Shown here in pieces: positions 4,258-12,914 of a stretch of 36,298 nucleotides of DNA (position 1 is its first letter; each line of letters begins with the position of its first letter). A program made the position numbers and the translations under genes. The stretch comes from Melioribacteraceae bacterium (GTDB taxonomy: Bacteria > Bacteroidota > Ignavibacteria > Ignavibacteriales > Melioribacteraceae): NCBI GenBank assembly GCA_021647785.1, contig JAKIUC010000046.1:1-36298 (forward strand), given 5' to 3'. Under the pieces are notes generated by a model. The model made no database searches and was not told the DNA's origin. It saw only the letters and a list, made by a program, of their open reading frames with translations.

Positions 4258-7236
4258 TCATTTTAACAGTATCATTTTTTTGCTCTCTACAAAACTGCCT
4301 GCGTGCAATCGATAAAAATAGACACCGCTTGTTAGGTTGCTTGCATCAAAACTCACTTCATAATTTCCAGCTTTTTGCTGTTTGTTTACAAGCGTTGCTA
4401 CTTCTCTGCCGAGTATGTCGTAAACTTTAAGAGTTACTAACCCACCCCCAACCCCTCCCAAGAGGGGAGTTTGAACCGATGGTATTGTATATTTAATTGT
4501 TGTACTTGGGTTAAATGGGTTAGGGTAATTTTGCGACAAGCTATATTCTGTTGGTAATTGTGAGCCTTTATTCCCATTAACTCCAACGGGAACGTAACTG
4601 AAATTCGTATTATAAAAACCTATTACATCATTTGTAATTCTGCGCGCTTCGGTTATTGAATTTAATGCATCTGTTCCACGTCCAACAATGTAGGCTACTA
4701 TTATTTCTATTGGTTTTCCTTTTACTAAATCGAATGGTCCTGTTGAACCAAACTGTCTTTGATCATCTGGTGAGCTATTTATCCATCCATTTTGTGTAAC
4801 TGGATTACCTGAGTACATTAATGATGGATTTATAGAACTGCAATCTTCGTTAAATACTTTACCAAATTCCCAATTACATGGGTCAACTAAATCTCCACCC
4901 TTATTAAACCCAAGCATATAGTCTCGCAATTGAGATTCATTATCTAGAGCATTATGTGGTAACCATATATTAGAGGAGATAACATTATTTTTTGCACCAG
5001 GGTATTCCTCTACCCCTAATAATTCTCCTTTCCTATTTCTTGCAGAATCAAGTGGCGTATCAATTCCCTCATCATAAACTCCATTACCATCTGTATCAAT
5101 AAAAGTTTCACCTTCTATATAAACTGGTGGAGCTTGTACAAATGAAACAAAGATTGCTGGAGGATTAATTCCAAAATCTTCATCTTCACCATCATTGTAT
5201 GTATAGGAAGAGTTAAGTGTTGAATCTATACCAATCAAATCATCAATATACTCACCATTATCCAGATCAGCCCATGCTCCAAAATAAACCGAATCAAGTT
5301 TATCAGCAACAGTTCCCATGTTTTCAATTTTATATCTAAAAAATATCACATTAGCAAGTTCTGGTGAAGTAGGTACATTATACGAAAAAGCAGTTTGTTT
5401 AATTTCAATTCCTTGTGGTTCAACATTACTAAACGTTCGGAATTGGGATGAAACACCATCATTATAAACTGTGAAGGCAGTAACATCACCTATCATATCT
5501 GGTTTATCTTCATTTGTATCCCAAGTACCATTGCCATTTAAATCAACTGGATTATAAATACCATCACCATCGCCATCATAAAAATCACCACCTTGTTCCA
5601 CTGCATTCTTCCAATCAGTCCATGAGTAATGAAAATCTGGTAGTAATCTTCTTACAACGTAAAATTCAGTATAAGATTCTGGGTTAGCAACTGTTCCAGC
5701 CTCATAATCCTCAATGCGAGAAGCTGTCATCATTCCATTTGCCCAGAGGTTTCCATTTGTATATCCACTAAGAGCAAACCCTGCTGAAAAGATAACTCCT
5801 ATATCGTCAAACCTACCTCCGGTTTTTCGGTTACCAATCTTAAAATCAGCTATTACTCCTCTTGAATTTATCGGTAATCTTAAATTATTATTATCAAAAT
5901 AAAACCCATCCCCACCATCCCCACCAAATGGAGAACTAACACTTTTACTTGGAGTCAATACTCTATTACCATATATATCTGTTGCAGATATTTGATATTG
6001 AAACAGAAAATTATAAGGTATATTAAGCAAATCATTACCAAAAATAAAATCTCCCGCTGCATCATCATTGTTCAAACCATCATCAAATAGTTGGAGGGAA
6101 TCTAAAACATTTGATAATGTATAATAGAACATTACAGAATTAAGAGTATTTTGTGAATATACTTTAGAATTTATATTTACATTAGCCTTTGGATTATTAT
6201 TTAGAAAGTGGAACTCAGTGTTATATACTGCAGGGATTGCTGATTCATCATTACTTTCATCGGCAATACCATACCATAATGTATATGCCCCATCCCTATT
6301 TGAAATAAAAGTAATATACTGTTTATCATTAACTCTGCTTATATTTTGCCCTCCGTCAAAATCGACATACTCTGTAAATTTATTTGGAGACCCCCAACTA
6401 TAAGCCCCATCTTCCAGTTTTGAATAATAAATATTCGATTGAGTATATTCTTCAAAAGGGGTTAACTCTGGTTGAACAAATGTCAACCAAAGAGTATTGT
6501 TGGAACCCTTTGTAACTCTTGGTCTCTCTTTATTTAATCCATTATCTAAAATAATTTTTGGGTTACTCCATGTTTTACCACTATCAATACTGGTCAATTC
6601 ATAAATATTGGATGTATCAGCATTACTTTTTCGATAAATTAAAACCAATGAATTATTCCAATGCGAATTGACTGATGAAAAATGAGGGGGACCATCTTCA
6701 ACAGTTATCATTGTATTCTTCTCACTCCAAGTAACTCCATCATCACTTTGGATATTGTAAATCTTATTTTGTCTGTTATAAACAAACCAAATTTTGTCAT
6801 CATTAGTTTGAGACAAACTAGATTCCATAATTTTTCGTGGACGTATTATTCCAATATCTGTTACAAGTTTTGCTGGTTCTGACCAAGTTGAACCATTATC
6901 ATCCGAATAGATTAAATAATGAAATTTCTGTTTGTACGTAACAAGTATTCTTCCACTATTTATTTTTAGTACATTTAGGTCGGAAAGTGAATCCCTTAAA
7001 ATTGTATTATCAACAAGTATTTTGGATGTACCCCAAGTTAAACCATCATCTAAACTTTTTGACATGTGCAAGTCTGTTGAATCAATCCAAAATGTTATCA
7101 ACTCATTTCCACTACCCTCAATAATAAATGATTCTGGAATTGTATTACTTATCGGTTCGAGTAATGGAATTTTTTCCATTTGTGCTGATAAACTAATTGT
7201 TAGTACTAATAGTAATTGTAATGTTAAGTTCTTCAT
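4258..7236 (-). CDS. Secreted Asp-box (BNR repeat) protein with type IX sorting domain
   Basis: A 992-residue secreted protein. It has a signal peptide (MKNLTLQLLLVLTISLSAQ) and four Asp-box/BNR motifs of a sialidase-type propeller: SLDDGLTW (61-68), SDDNGSTW (111-118), SDDGVTW (164-170), IDSGKTW (217-223). The central region has Asp/Asn/Gly-rich calcium-binding-like loops (GDGDGIYNPVDLNGNGTWD, DTDGNGVYDEG). The C-terminal sorting domain of about 85 residues starts at YSLSQNYPNPFNPSTTIKY. The last domain directs export by the type IX system and cleavage at the surface. No full set of sialidase catalytic residues is recognised, so a binding or structural role is as likely as an enzyme. The start has a good GGGAGAGG site. 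Near its end it carries a 40-bp palindromic element in frame and shares 173 identical bases with the subtilase gene upstream. Confidence 0.85.
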   Translation of the reverse strand: MKNLTLQLLLVLTISLSAQMEKIPLLEPISNTIPESFIIEGSGNELITFWIDSTDLHMSKSLDDGLTWGTSKILVDNTILRDSLSDLNVLKINSGRILVTYKQKFHYLIYSDDNGSTWSEPAKLVTDIGIIRPRKIMESSLSQTNDDKIWFVYNRQNKIYNIQSDDGVTWSEKNTMITVEDGPPHFSSVNSHWNNSLVLIYRKSNADTSNIYELTSIDSGKTWSNPKIILDNGLNKERPRVTKGSNNTLWLTFVQPELTPFEEYTQSNIYYSKLEDGAYSWGSPNKFTEYVDFDGGQNISRVNDKQYITFISNRDGAYTLWYGIADESNDESAIPAVYNTEFHFLNNNPKANVNINSKVYSQNTLNSVMFYYTLSNVLDSLQLFDDGLNNDDAAGDFIFGNDLLNIPYNFLFQYQISATDIYGNRVLTPSKSVSSPFGGDGGDGFYFDNNNLRLPINSRGVIADFKIGNRKTGGRFDDIGVIFSAGFALSGYTNGNLWANGMMTASRIEDYEAGTVANPESYTEFYVVRRLLPDFHYSWTDWKNAVEQGGDFYDGDGDGIYNPVDLNGNGTWDTNEDKPDMIGDVTAFTVYNDGVSSQFRTFSNVEPQGIEIKQTAFSYNVPTSPELANVIFFRYKIENMGTVADKLDSVYFGAWADLDNGEYIDDLIGIDSTLNSSYTYNDGEDEDFGINPPAIFVSFVQAPPVYIEGETFIDTDGNGVYDEGIDTPLDSARNRKGELLGVEEYPGAKNNVISSNIWLPHNALDNESQLRDYMLGFNKGGDLVDPCNWEFGKVFNEDCSSINPSLMYSGNPVTQNGWINSSPDDQRQFGSTGPFDLVKGKPIEIIVAYIVGRGTDALNSITEARRITNDVIGFYNTNFSYVPVGVNGNKGSQLPTEYSLSQNYPNPFNPSTTIKYTIPSVQTPLLGGVGGGLVTLKVYDILGREVATLVNKQQKAGNYEVSFDASNLTSGVYFYRLHAGSFVESKKMILLK
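4304..4476 (-). repeat. 173-bp identical repeat, copy 1 (sorting-domain 3' end)
   Basis: By eye these 173 bases are identical to 7478-7650. They code for the end of the type IX sorting domain, from the palindromic element through the VTLKVYDILGREVATLVN block to SGVYFYRL. The flanks on both sides diverge quickly; about 40 further bases upstream in the gene are similar but not identical. Perfect identity between otherwise unlike genes suggests recent gene conversion or cassette duplication. Confidence 0.85.
4437..4476 (-). repeat. In-frame palindromic element inside the sorting domain, copy 1
   Basis: A 40-base G/C-rich element in AT-rich DNA. Its core CCCCTC-CCAA-GAGGGG (4452-4467) is a hairpin. 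It is read in frame as VQTPLLGGVGGGL between IPS and VTLKVYD. Sorting domains of this type normally pass from the 'TTIKY.IP' strand to the 'V.LKVYD' strand with only a few residues, so about 13 residues look inserted. The second copy is at 7611-7650. Confidence 0.65.
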
Positions 7237-7257
7237 TTTTTCCTCTCCCTTCCTTAG

Positions 7258-7391
7258 TCCGGCGAAGCTCGTTCTTTGAGCGAAGACGGATTATTAGATA
7301 TTAAATTAATTATTTTATTAAAATCCACCGTGTACCCCGAAAGAAATCGGGACCTCGCAAAAACAACGGGGCAGGCAGGCGGGACTGTCCC
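7258..7391. repeat. Mosaic of small palindromes between two secreted-protein genes
   Basis: In the 180-base gap between the two minus-strand secreted-protein genes several palindromes lie close together. At 7258-7290 there is a nested hairpin (TCCG...CGGA outside, GCTC...GAGC inside). At 7336-7351, CCCGA/TCGGG has a six-base loop. At 7381-7391 there is GGGACTGTCCC. A GC-rich stretch with a repeated GGCA (about 7368-7383) separates the last two. These resemble fragments of extragenic palindromic repeats rather than regulatory signals. Confidence 0.5.
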
Positions 7392-7423
7392 AAAATAAAT
7401 AAACACTCCGTGTTCTTTATTTT
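7392..7423 (-). terminator. Hairpin overlapping the stop codon of the subtilase gene
   Basis: On the minus strand the stem AAAATAAAgAACAC pairs with GTGTTtATTTATTTT around a GGA loop. The TAA stop of the subtilase gene lies inside the 5' arm. The AT-rich stem ends in T-rich sequence, compatible with a weak intrinsic terminator that would separate this gene from the downstream Asp-box protein. Confidence 0.5.
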
Positions 7424-10400
7424 AGCAACAGCATTTTCTTACTTTCATTAAAGCCTTGCCCAGTGCTGTTTGTAGCTTGCAATCGATAAAAATAGACACC
7501 GCTTGTTAGGTTGCTTGCATCAAAACTCACTTCATAATTTCCAGCTTTTTGCTGTTTGTTTACAAGCGTTGCTACTTCTCTGCCGAGTATGTCGTAAACT
7601 TTAAGAGTTACTAACCCACCCCCAACCCCTCCCAAGAGGGGAGTTTGAACAGATGGTATTTGATATTTTATTGTTGTACTTGGGTTAAATGGGTTTGGAT
7701 AGTTTGCTTCCAATTTGAAGGAATATTGTTCAGTACTACCTTCAATTTCGGAATCTTCAACATCTGTTATAACCGGCATTTTCCCAACAGTAAATGCAGG
7801 TGCTATTTTCCAATTCGTTTTATTACCAGCCATATCAATAAATTGCAATTGTAAATCGATTGATGCTGAGTCGAGATTAGCATACGAAGTTAAATCGGCT
7901 TTGTATAAGAAACCAATTGTACTATCCTCCGATATTGTAAAAACTTCAACTGGCTTCCATTTTTCTAATCCATTTATTCTTACAGATAGTTCGGTTCTTG
8001 AAGAATTTATGGAATTATAAATCCTCGAGTAAGAATAATCTAAAAGGTTGTACTCAATATCAGCCGAGGAGAAATAGATTAAAATTGAATCTCCTATAGA
8101 GAAATGGTCTTTAATTTCTCTTGTTTGATTTAGAAATTTCAGGGATGTAATTTTAGGTGGTGTAGAGTCTTCAGCAGAAAGATCAAAATCAGAGACTAAT
8201 TTTAATTCTCCTTCTATACCATTCAAACTATAATTGGATGTTGTAAATTCAACTCGGTAATATTCCTCAGGCAGCATTTCCTTTTTTAGGATAGTATTAG
8301 AATCTGATTGCACTAAATTGTTATTTTTATCAAATACCTTTAATATTGAATTATTCTCCATATTATAAAAGAATTCTTGGTTTGAACCATAGAAAGCAAA
8401 CGATGTGATAAAATTGTAGTCTTCCCAATAATTATTCAGAAATAATGCATCACTAAAAAGAGGATTTCTCCCAAAAACAATTGGAGAGTCTTGATTAGTA
8501 AGTAAAACATCTGCTGATGGTTTAAAGCTACTGAATGGTTGTAGTTTTCCATTCCATTCTAATATCAATGGTGTAGAATATCCTTCAAAACCTTGGATAC
8601 TAAATGTTCCGGCAAAAAAACTTACAGATGGTAGATAAGTGTCATTTTTAAATGAAGATAATAATATTTCTCCTCGCCAACTACTGGAGTCCATTTCTCT
8701 AACATAAATTTGGAATCCTCCCGTTCTGAATAAATTACGACCTATAACACCATCATTAAAAATTGATAGTTCGGCATTATCAACTCTACTTCGAACTTCT
8801 ATCTCTCTCCTTATAAATGTACTCGGATCATTTTGTAATAATAGATTATCTGATATACCCTCAAGTACTGTATGATGTACTATTGTAATTTTTTCTGCGG
8901 CTACTTCATCAACTGAAGATTCTGAAAAGGATAGTTTGTATCTATCAGATATATCTGAAAAATATAATGTGTCATATGGGAAAGAGTAACTTGCACCTAT
9001 TAATGGAGTTGTGAGTGGCGGGAATAATATGAATTGTTTACTAGGGTATTCTAAAGGGTTACCCAATTCATCAACTCCGTCATAAATCACTTTGATTTCT
9101 AAATTATTAAAATCCAAATCGACTCTTTTGTAATCAGTAATTTCAATTTCTTCCTTGGTTAGAATTTTTATTTTTTCATCACCATGAATAGAAGCAAAAA
9201 TATCATAAGTATTTGGAGGTAAAATTATTTCAGCCTCATACATATCGTTAGAGAAATAAATAGGTGAAACATAGTTAGACCCAATAATACCTCCGAAAGG
9301 TCGAGGTGAGTCGGAAACTATAATAAGTTTAGCTGCCTTCACAAATGCAAATGGTATATGCAAATTTTCATTCCCTGAAATCAATATATTCCCATCATAG
9401 CTAAGAGAAGCCCAGTCAGGAAAGGGTACTATTGAATTATCAACTGAAAGTTCTACTATTATCTCCCCTTCTGCACCTGCATCAATACTAATTGATGTTG
9501 GATAGAATTCAATATTTATTCCGGAATGGTCAACATCTTTCTGAAATGAGTAAGTCTGCATAATATCAGAATGATTACTAATTGTTAGTGTATCTGCAAC
9601 AACCCAATTTGTCTCTTCCAGATTATCAATACCAAAACTTAATTGAGATGGAAAAATTGTTGTTTGAACTTTTGCAGCTTTAAGTGCATCAATTCTTCCA
9701 GCACCTTGAGCCATAGCCTCCTCGCCAATATCTATTGAGGTAGTCATTAATGCTGATTTTAATTCTTCTGGTCCCCAATTGGGATGGATCGATTTTAGCA
9801 AAGCACACACACCCGCCACTATCGGAGCTGCCATTGATGTACCGCTATACTCAACAGTTCCACCACCTAATTTTAGTGAGTTAATATCAACACCTGGTGC
9901 CACAACATCTGGCTTAATTGAATAAGTTTTGTTAACAGGTCCTTTAGAACTAAAAATTGCCAGTTTATCCTCACTATCCGATGCACCTACTGTAATTGCA
10001 GATTTAGCAGTTCCCGGACTACCAATGCTTTTATAAGAATAACCATTGCCCGCAGCAATAGAAGATGTTATTCCTAAAAAAGAAGCATTATCAACAGCAA
10101 CAGATGTTGGGTCATCTGGATTTCCGTAGTATGAACCAAGACTTAAATTAATTATATCTACCATATCATCTGTATTACCATCCCCATTTGGGTCGGCACA
10201 ATATTCTATTGCTGCAATAATATCATCTCCTCTACCACGTCCGGATCTATCCAAAACTTTTAGGGCAATTAGTGATGACTTTGGTGCAATACCTATAATT
10301 GAATCCCCATCAGCAGAAACAATTCCAGCCACATGTGTACCATGTCCATTATCATCAATTGGATCATCATCGTTATTAATAAAATCGTATCCTCCAATTA

Positions 10401-11094
10401 CTTTAAATCCTGGTCCGAAACCACCACCTAATGCTGGATGCAAATAGTCTATACCAGTATCAATTATTGCTATTACAATGCTATCTCCTTTAACACCAAA
10501 TTGACTCCAAACTGAATCTACTTTAATTAGTGATATACTCTCCGAGAGATTAGCTTTCATCTCTCTATTGTAATGTAATTTCTTTACATATTTTAATTCG
10601 TTCAGTCTATTTAAGTTCCCTCTTCTTACTGTGGCACTTACACCAAAAAATAGTTTATAAAATTCTTTATTTATTTTTATCTCATTTGGCTGTAAGTCAT
10701 TCAATTTATTTAATTGGCTTTGCTGCATATCTTCTAATACATTCCTTATTTGGGAGAACCTATTAAAGTAGATACTTTCATCAGCATATCCATCCATTTT
10801 TTTTCTAATTAGATAGGGAACCTCTTTGAATTCAATAATAATCTCCATTTTTTCATCAAGATCAATATTTTGAATTACAGGTTCTTCACCTTCAATGGTT
10901 GTTATAATGCTTGGAGTATTTGTGTTAGTTTTAAAATATCTGTCATAGATTTGACCTGCTGTAGAATTTGAAGTCTCTTGGTTTAATAATGGATTGCCCT
11001 TCTTGTTTCGCAGAAGTTCATTTAACTGGTTTATCTGAGAATAAAGATTTGAAGTTGTTAGTAGAACTAAGATAATTGATAAAATCCATTTCAT
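7417..11094 (-). CDS. Secreted subtilisin-like serine protease (S8) with type IX sorting domain
   Basis: A large extracellular protease of about 1225 residues. After a signal peptide (MKWILSIILVLLTTSNLYSQ) comes a propeptide-like region to about 185, then the S8 domain. Catalytic Asp212 (IAIIDTGIDYLHP), His251 (GHGTHVAGI), oxyanion Asn350 (AAGNG) and Ser420 (SGTSMAAPI) are all present, so it should be active. A long beta-rich region follows. The C-terminal sorting domain (ANYPNPFNPSTTIKY...SKKMLLLK) marks it for type IX export. An upstream ATG at 11106 opens the same frame, but the ATG at 11094 has GAGG six bases before it and gives a cleaner signal peptide. It lies upstream of the Asp-box protein on the same strand, 180 bases apart. 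The 3' end shares 173 bases with that gene. Confidence 0.93.
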   Translation of the reverse strand: MKWILSIILVLLTTSNLYSQINQLNELLRNKKGNPLLNQETSNSTAGQIYDRYFKTNTNTPSIITTIEGEEPVIQNIDLDEKMEIIIEFKEVPYLIRKKMDGYADESIYFNRFSQIRNVLEDMQQSQLNKLNDLQPNEIKINKEFYKLFFGVSATVRRGNLNRLNELKYVKKLHYNREMKANLSESISLIKVDSVWSQFGVKGDSIVIAIIDTGIDYLHPALGGGFGPGFKVIGGYDFINNDDDPIDDNGHGTHVAGIVSADGDSIIGIAPKSSLIALKVLDRSGRGRGDDIIAAIEYCADPNGDGNTDDMVDIINLSLGSYYGNPDDPTSVAVDNASFLGITSSIAAGNGYSYKSIGSPGTAKSAITVGASDSEDKLAIFSSKGPVNKTYSIKPDVVAPGVDINSLKLGGGTVEYSGTSMAAPIVAGVCALLKSIHPNWGPEELKSALMTTSIDIGEEAMAQGAGRIDALKAAKVQTTIFPSQLSFGIDNLEETNWVVADTLTISNHSDIMQTYSFQKDVDHSGINIEFYPTSISIDAGAEGEIIVELSVDNSIVPFPDWASLSYDGNILISGNENLHIPFAFVKAAKLIIVSDSPRPFGGIIGSNYVSPIYFSNDMYEAEIILPPNTYDIFASIHGDEKIKILTKEEIEITDYKRVDLDFNNLEIKVIYDGVDELGNPLEYPSKQFILFPPLTTPLIGASYSFPYDTLYFSDISDRYKLSFSESSVDEVAAEKITIVHHTVLEGISDNLLLQNDPSTFIRREIEVRSRVDNAELSIFNDGVIGRNLFRTGGFQIYVREMDSSSWRGEILLSSFKNDTYLPSVSFFAGTFSIQGFEGYSTPLILEWNGKLQPFSSFKPSADVLLTNQDSPIVFGRNPLFSDALFLNNYWEDYNFITSFAFYGSNQEFFYNMENNSILKVFDKNNNLVQSDSNTILKKEMLPEEYYRVEFTTSNYSLNGIEGELKLVSDFDLSAEDSTPPKITSLKFLNQTREIKDHFSIGDSILIYFSSADIEYNLLDYSYSRIYNSINSSRTELSVRINGLEKWKPVEVFTISEDSTIGFLYKADLTSYANLDSASIDLQLQFIDMAGNKTNWKIAPAFTVGKMPVITDVEDSEIEGSTEQYSFKLEANYPNPFNPSTTIKYQIPSVQTPLLGGVGGGLVTLKVYDILGREVATLVNKQQKAGNYEVSFDASNLTSGVYFYRLQATNSTGQGFNESKKMLLLK
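7478..7650 (-). repeat. 173-bp identical repeat, copy 2 (sorting-domain 3' end)
   Basis: Identical by eye to 4304-4476. It codes the same stretch of the type IX sorting domain in the subtilase gene. The two copies are in the same orientation about 3.2 kb apart, so recombination between them could delete or amplify the intervening sequence. Confidence 0.85.
7611..7650 (-). repeat. In-frame palindromic element inside the sorting domain, copy 2
   Basis: Same 40 bases as 4437-4476, with the CCCCTC/GAGGGG hairpin, translated in the same frame as VQTPLLGGVGGGL between IPS and VTLKVYD of the subtilase sorting domain. Its presence inside the 173-bp identical block means one insertion followed by copying explains both. 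Confidence 0.65.
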
Positions 11095-11306
11095 TTCGTG
11101 CCTCATTTTTTTGAATACGAAAGTTAGTTATATTCATCTTTTAGAATCATATATTAATATAATAATATTTAGAAGTATGTCAAAAGATAAATAGAAGAAT
11201 TATTGATTAGGTAAATATTTTTACCCTTTATAAAATATGGAGAAGGCTTAGGAAAAGGCTAAGTGTTAAGATTAGTTTATATATTGCATTATAAATGCTC
11301 GTTTCA

Positions 11307-11322
11307 TTGGTTTTCAAACCAA
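11307..11322 (+). promoter_or_regulatory. Small hairpin in the leader upstream of floA
   Basis: TTGGTTT-TC-AAACCAA is a perfect seven-base-pair hairpin 69 bases before the floA start, inside the divergent region 11095-11390. It is followed by a weaker GAGTT...AACTC pairing (about 11323-11343). It could be part of the 5' leader or a terminator remnant. The rest of the region is AT-rich and holds an AGGAG ribosome binding site five bases before floA; I see no clear promoter boxes. Confidence 0.3.
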
Positions 11323-11390
11323 GAGTTCTTGTAACACAAACTCTTTATTCATAAATTGTATTTATTATTAATTAATATATAGGAGCAACA

Positions 11391-12383
11391 ATGGAAGCAA
11401 TAACAGGATTATCACTTATGGTAATAGTTGGAGTAGTACTTTTTCTAATTTTATTTACATACTACGTACCAATAGGGCTTTATATTACCGCATATTTTTC
11501 TGGAGTTAAACTTAAAATTTTCAAAGACCTTGTTGGTATGCGTCTTAGAAAAGTTTCACCAATGACAATTGTACGTAGTCAAATTTCTGCAACAAAAGCC
11601 GGCATTGGGTTAGATACATCAATGTTAGAAGCACATTACCTTGCTGGCGGAAATGTTGTTAATGTTGTTAACGCACTTATATCTGCAAGCAAAGCTGATT
11701 TACCTCTTTCGTTTGAAAAAGCTGCTGCTATTGATCTTGCCGGACGTAATGTACTTGAAGCTGTGCAAATGTCTGTACTTCCAAAAGTAATTGAAACCCC
11801 GATGGTTGCTGCTGTTGCAAAGGATGGAGTTCAGTTAAAAGCAATTGCAAGAATTACTGTGAGAGCTAATATTGAACGACTTGTTGGTGGAGCAAATGAG
11901 CAAACTATTCTCGCAAGAGTTGGTGAAGGTATTGTCTCTACAATTGGGTCTAGTACTTCCCACAAAGATGTTCTCGAAAATCCGGATAATATCTCTAAGG
12001 TAGTTCTTGCAAAAGGGCTCGATTCCGGAACTGCATTTGAAATTCTTTCAATTGATATTGCAGATGTTGATGTTGGTACAAACATTGGTGCTATTCTACA
12101 AACAGACCAAGCGGAAGCCGATCTTAAAGTGGCTCGTGCAAAAGCTGAAGAGAGACGTGCTGCTGCTGTTGCTCTTGAACAAGAGATGATTGCAGAAGTA
12201 GCTAAGATGAAAGCAAAAGTTGTTGAAGCAGAAGCAGAAGTTCCACTTGCTATGGCTGACGCATTCCGTAAAGGTAATCTTGGAGTAATGGATTATTACA
12301 ACATTAAAAACATCCAGTCCGATACTGAAATGAGAAATTCAATTTCAAAATCAGATTCAGATAAAAAAGATAACCCAGAGTAG
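11391..12383 (+). CDS. floA: Flotillin-like membrane scaffold protein
   Basis: 330 residues, the length of FloA (YqfA family). An N-terminal hydrophobic hairpin ([32 protein letters not shown], about 6-37) anchors it to the inner membrane. The FloA-type SPFH region follows ([57 protein letters not shown]). The C-terminal helix is rich in Ala, Glu and Lys (about 235-300: [27 protein letters not shown]), the oligomerisation coiled coil. It forms membrane microdomains that affect membrane fluidity and protein assembly. The start has a good AGGAG site. It heads a plus-strand run, with the next gene only three bases away. Confidence 0.94.
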   Translation: MEAITGLSLMVIVGVVLFLILFTYYVPIGLYITAYFSGVKLKIFKDLVGMRLRKVSPMTIVRSQISATKAGIGLDTSMLEAHYLAGGNVVNVVNALISASKADLPLSFEKAAAIDLAGRNVLEAVQMSVLPKVIETPMVAAVAKDGVQLKAIARITVRANIERLVGGANEQTILARVGEGIVSTIGSSTSHKDVLENPDNISKVVLAKGLDSGTAFEILSIDIADVDVGTNIGAILQTDQAEADLKVARAKAEERRAAAVALEQEMIAEVAKMKAKVVEAEAEVPLAMADAFRKGNLGVMDYYNIKNIQSDTEMRNSISKSDSDKKDNPE

Positions 12384-12386
12384 AAG

Positions 12387-12914
12387 ATGGATAATATAGT
12401 AGATTATCTTATAATTGGGTTTTTCATTATTAGCTTTTTAACTTCTATTTTTAAGAAGAAAAAAGTTAAAGCAAAACCGCAAAAGGTTGTAAATACTACT
12501 TCTGATAGCAATCAGCAAAAAGTAGAAGCGAGAGGTGCAAAGGCTAAAAGTCCATTTGATGATTTTTTCAAATCAATTAATGAAGAATTAGCTAATGCAA
12601 AAAAAGAAGTTTCTCGCTCAGAGGTTGATGAATATTACGAACAAGCATTGCTAAATTCTGATGCTGCTGAAATAACAGAGCAAAGTTCTTTTCAGAAAGC
12701 TACGGCTTCACCACTAATTTCAGAAGTAGTTTTACCGGAAAAGAAAAAAAGTGTTTCCATAAAATCGTATCACGAATCAGTTGAATTCTCAAAAACGAAA
12801 CGTGAGAATGCGAAATCTAAAAGTATTAAAAAACGATTATTGCAGAATGATTCTATTAAAGATTTCATGATTATAAATGAAATTTTAGGGAAGCCGAAAG
12901 CACTGCAAAGATAA
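12387..12914 (+). CDS. Membrane-anchored protein of unknown function downstream of floA
   Basis: I do not recognise this 175-residue protein. It has one N-terminal membrane helix (VDYLIIGFFIISFLTSIF, about 4-21) followed directly by KKKKVKAKPQK, so the rest is probably cytoplasmic. The middle is low-complexity, Lys/Ser/Glu-rich and probably disordered. The short C-terminal segment ends IKDFMIINEILGKPKALQR. A closing '...EIL..P..L' motif is, from memory, shared by other small proteins of this bacterial group, and looks like the conserved functional tip. It starts three bases after floA and its stop overlaps the start of the helicase gene (TAATG), so the three are translated together. A FloA partner is possible but not shown. 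Confidence 0.75.
   Translation: MDNIVDYLIIGFFIISFLTSIFKKKKVKAKPQKVVNTTSDSNQQKVEARGAKAKSPFDDFFKSINEELANAKKEVSRSEVDEYYEQALLNSDAAEITEQSSFQKATASPLISEVVLPEKKKSVSIKSYHESVEFSKTKRENAKSKSIKKRLLQNDSIKDFMIINEILGKPKALQR

Noticed and set aside
11222-11270. Direct repeat AGGCTTAGG / AGGCTAAG upstream of floA
   Set aside because: The copies are short and imperfect, with no known regulator motif; judged as chance.
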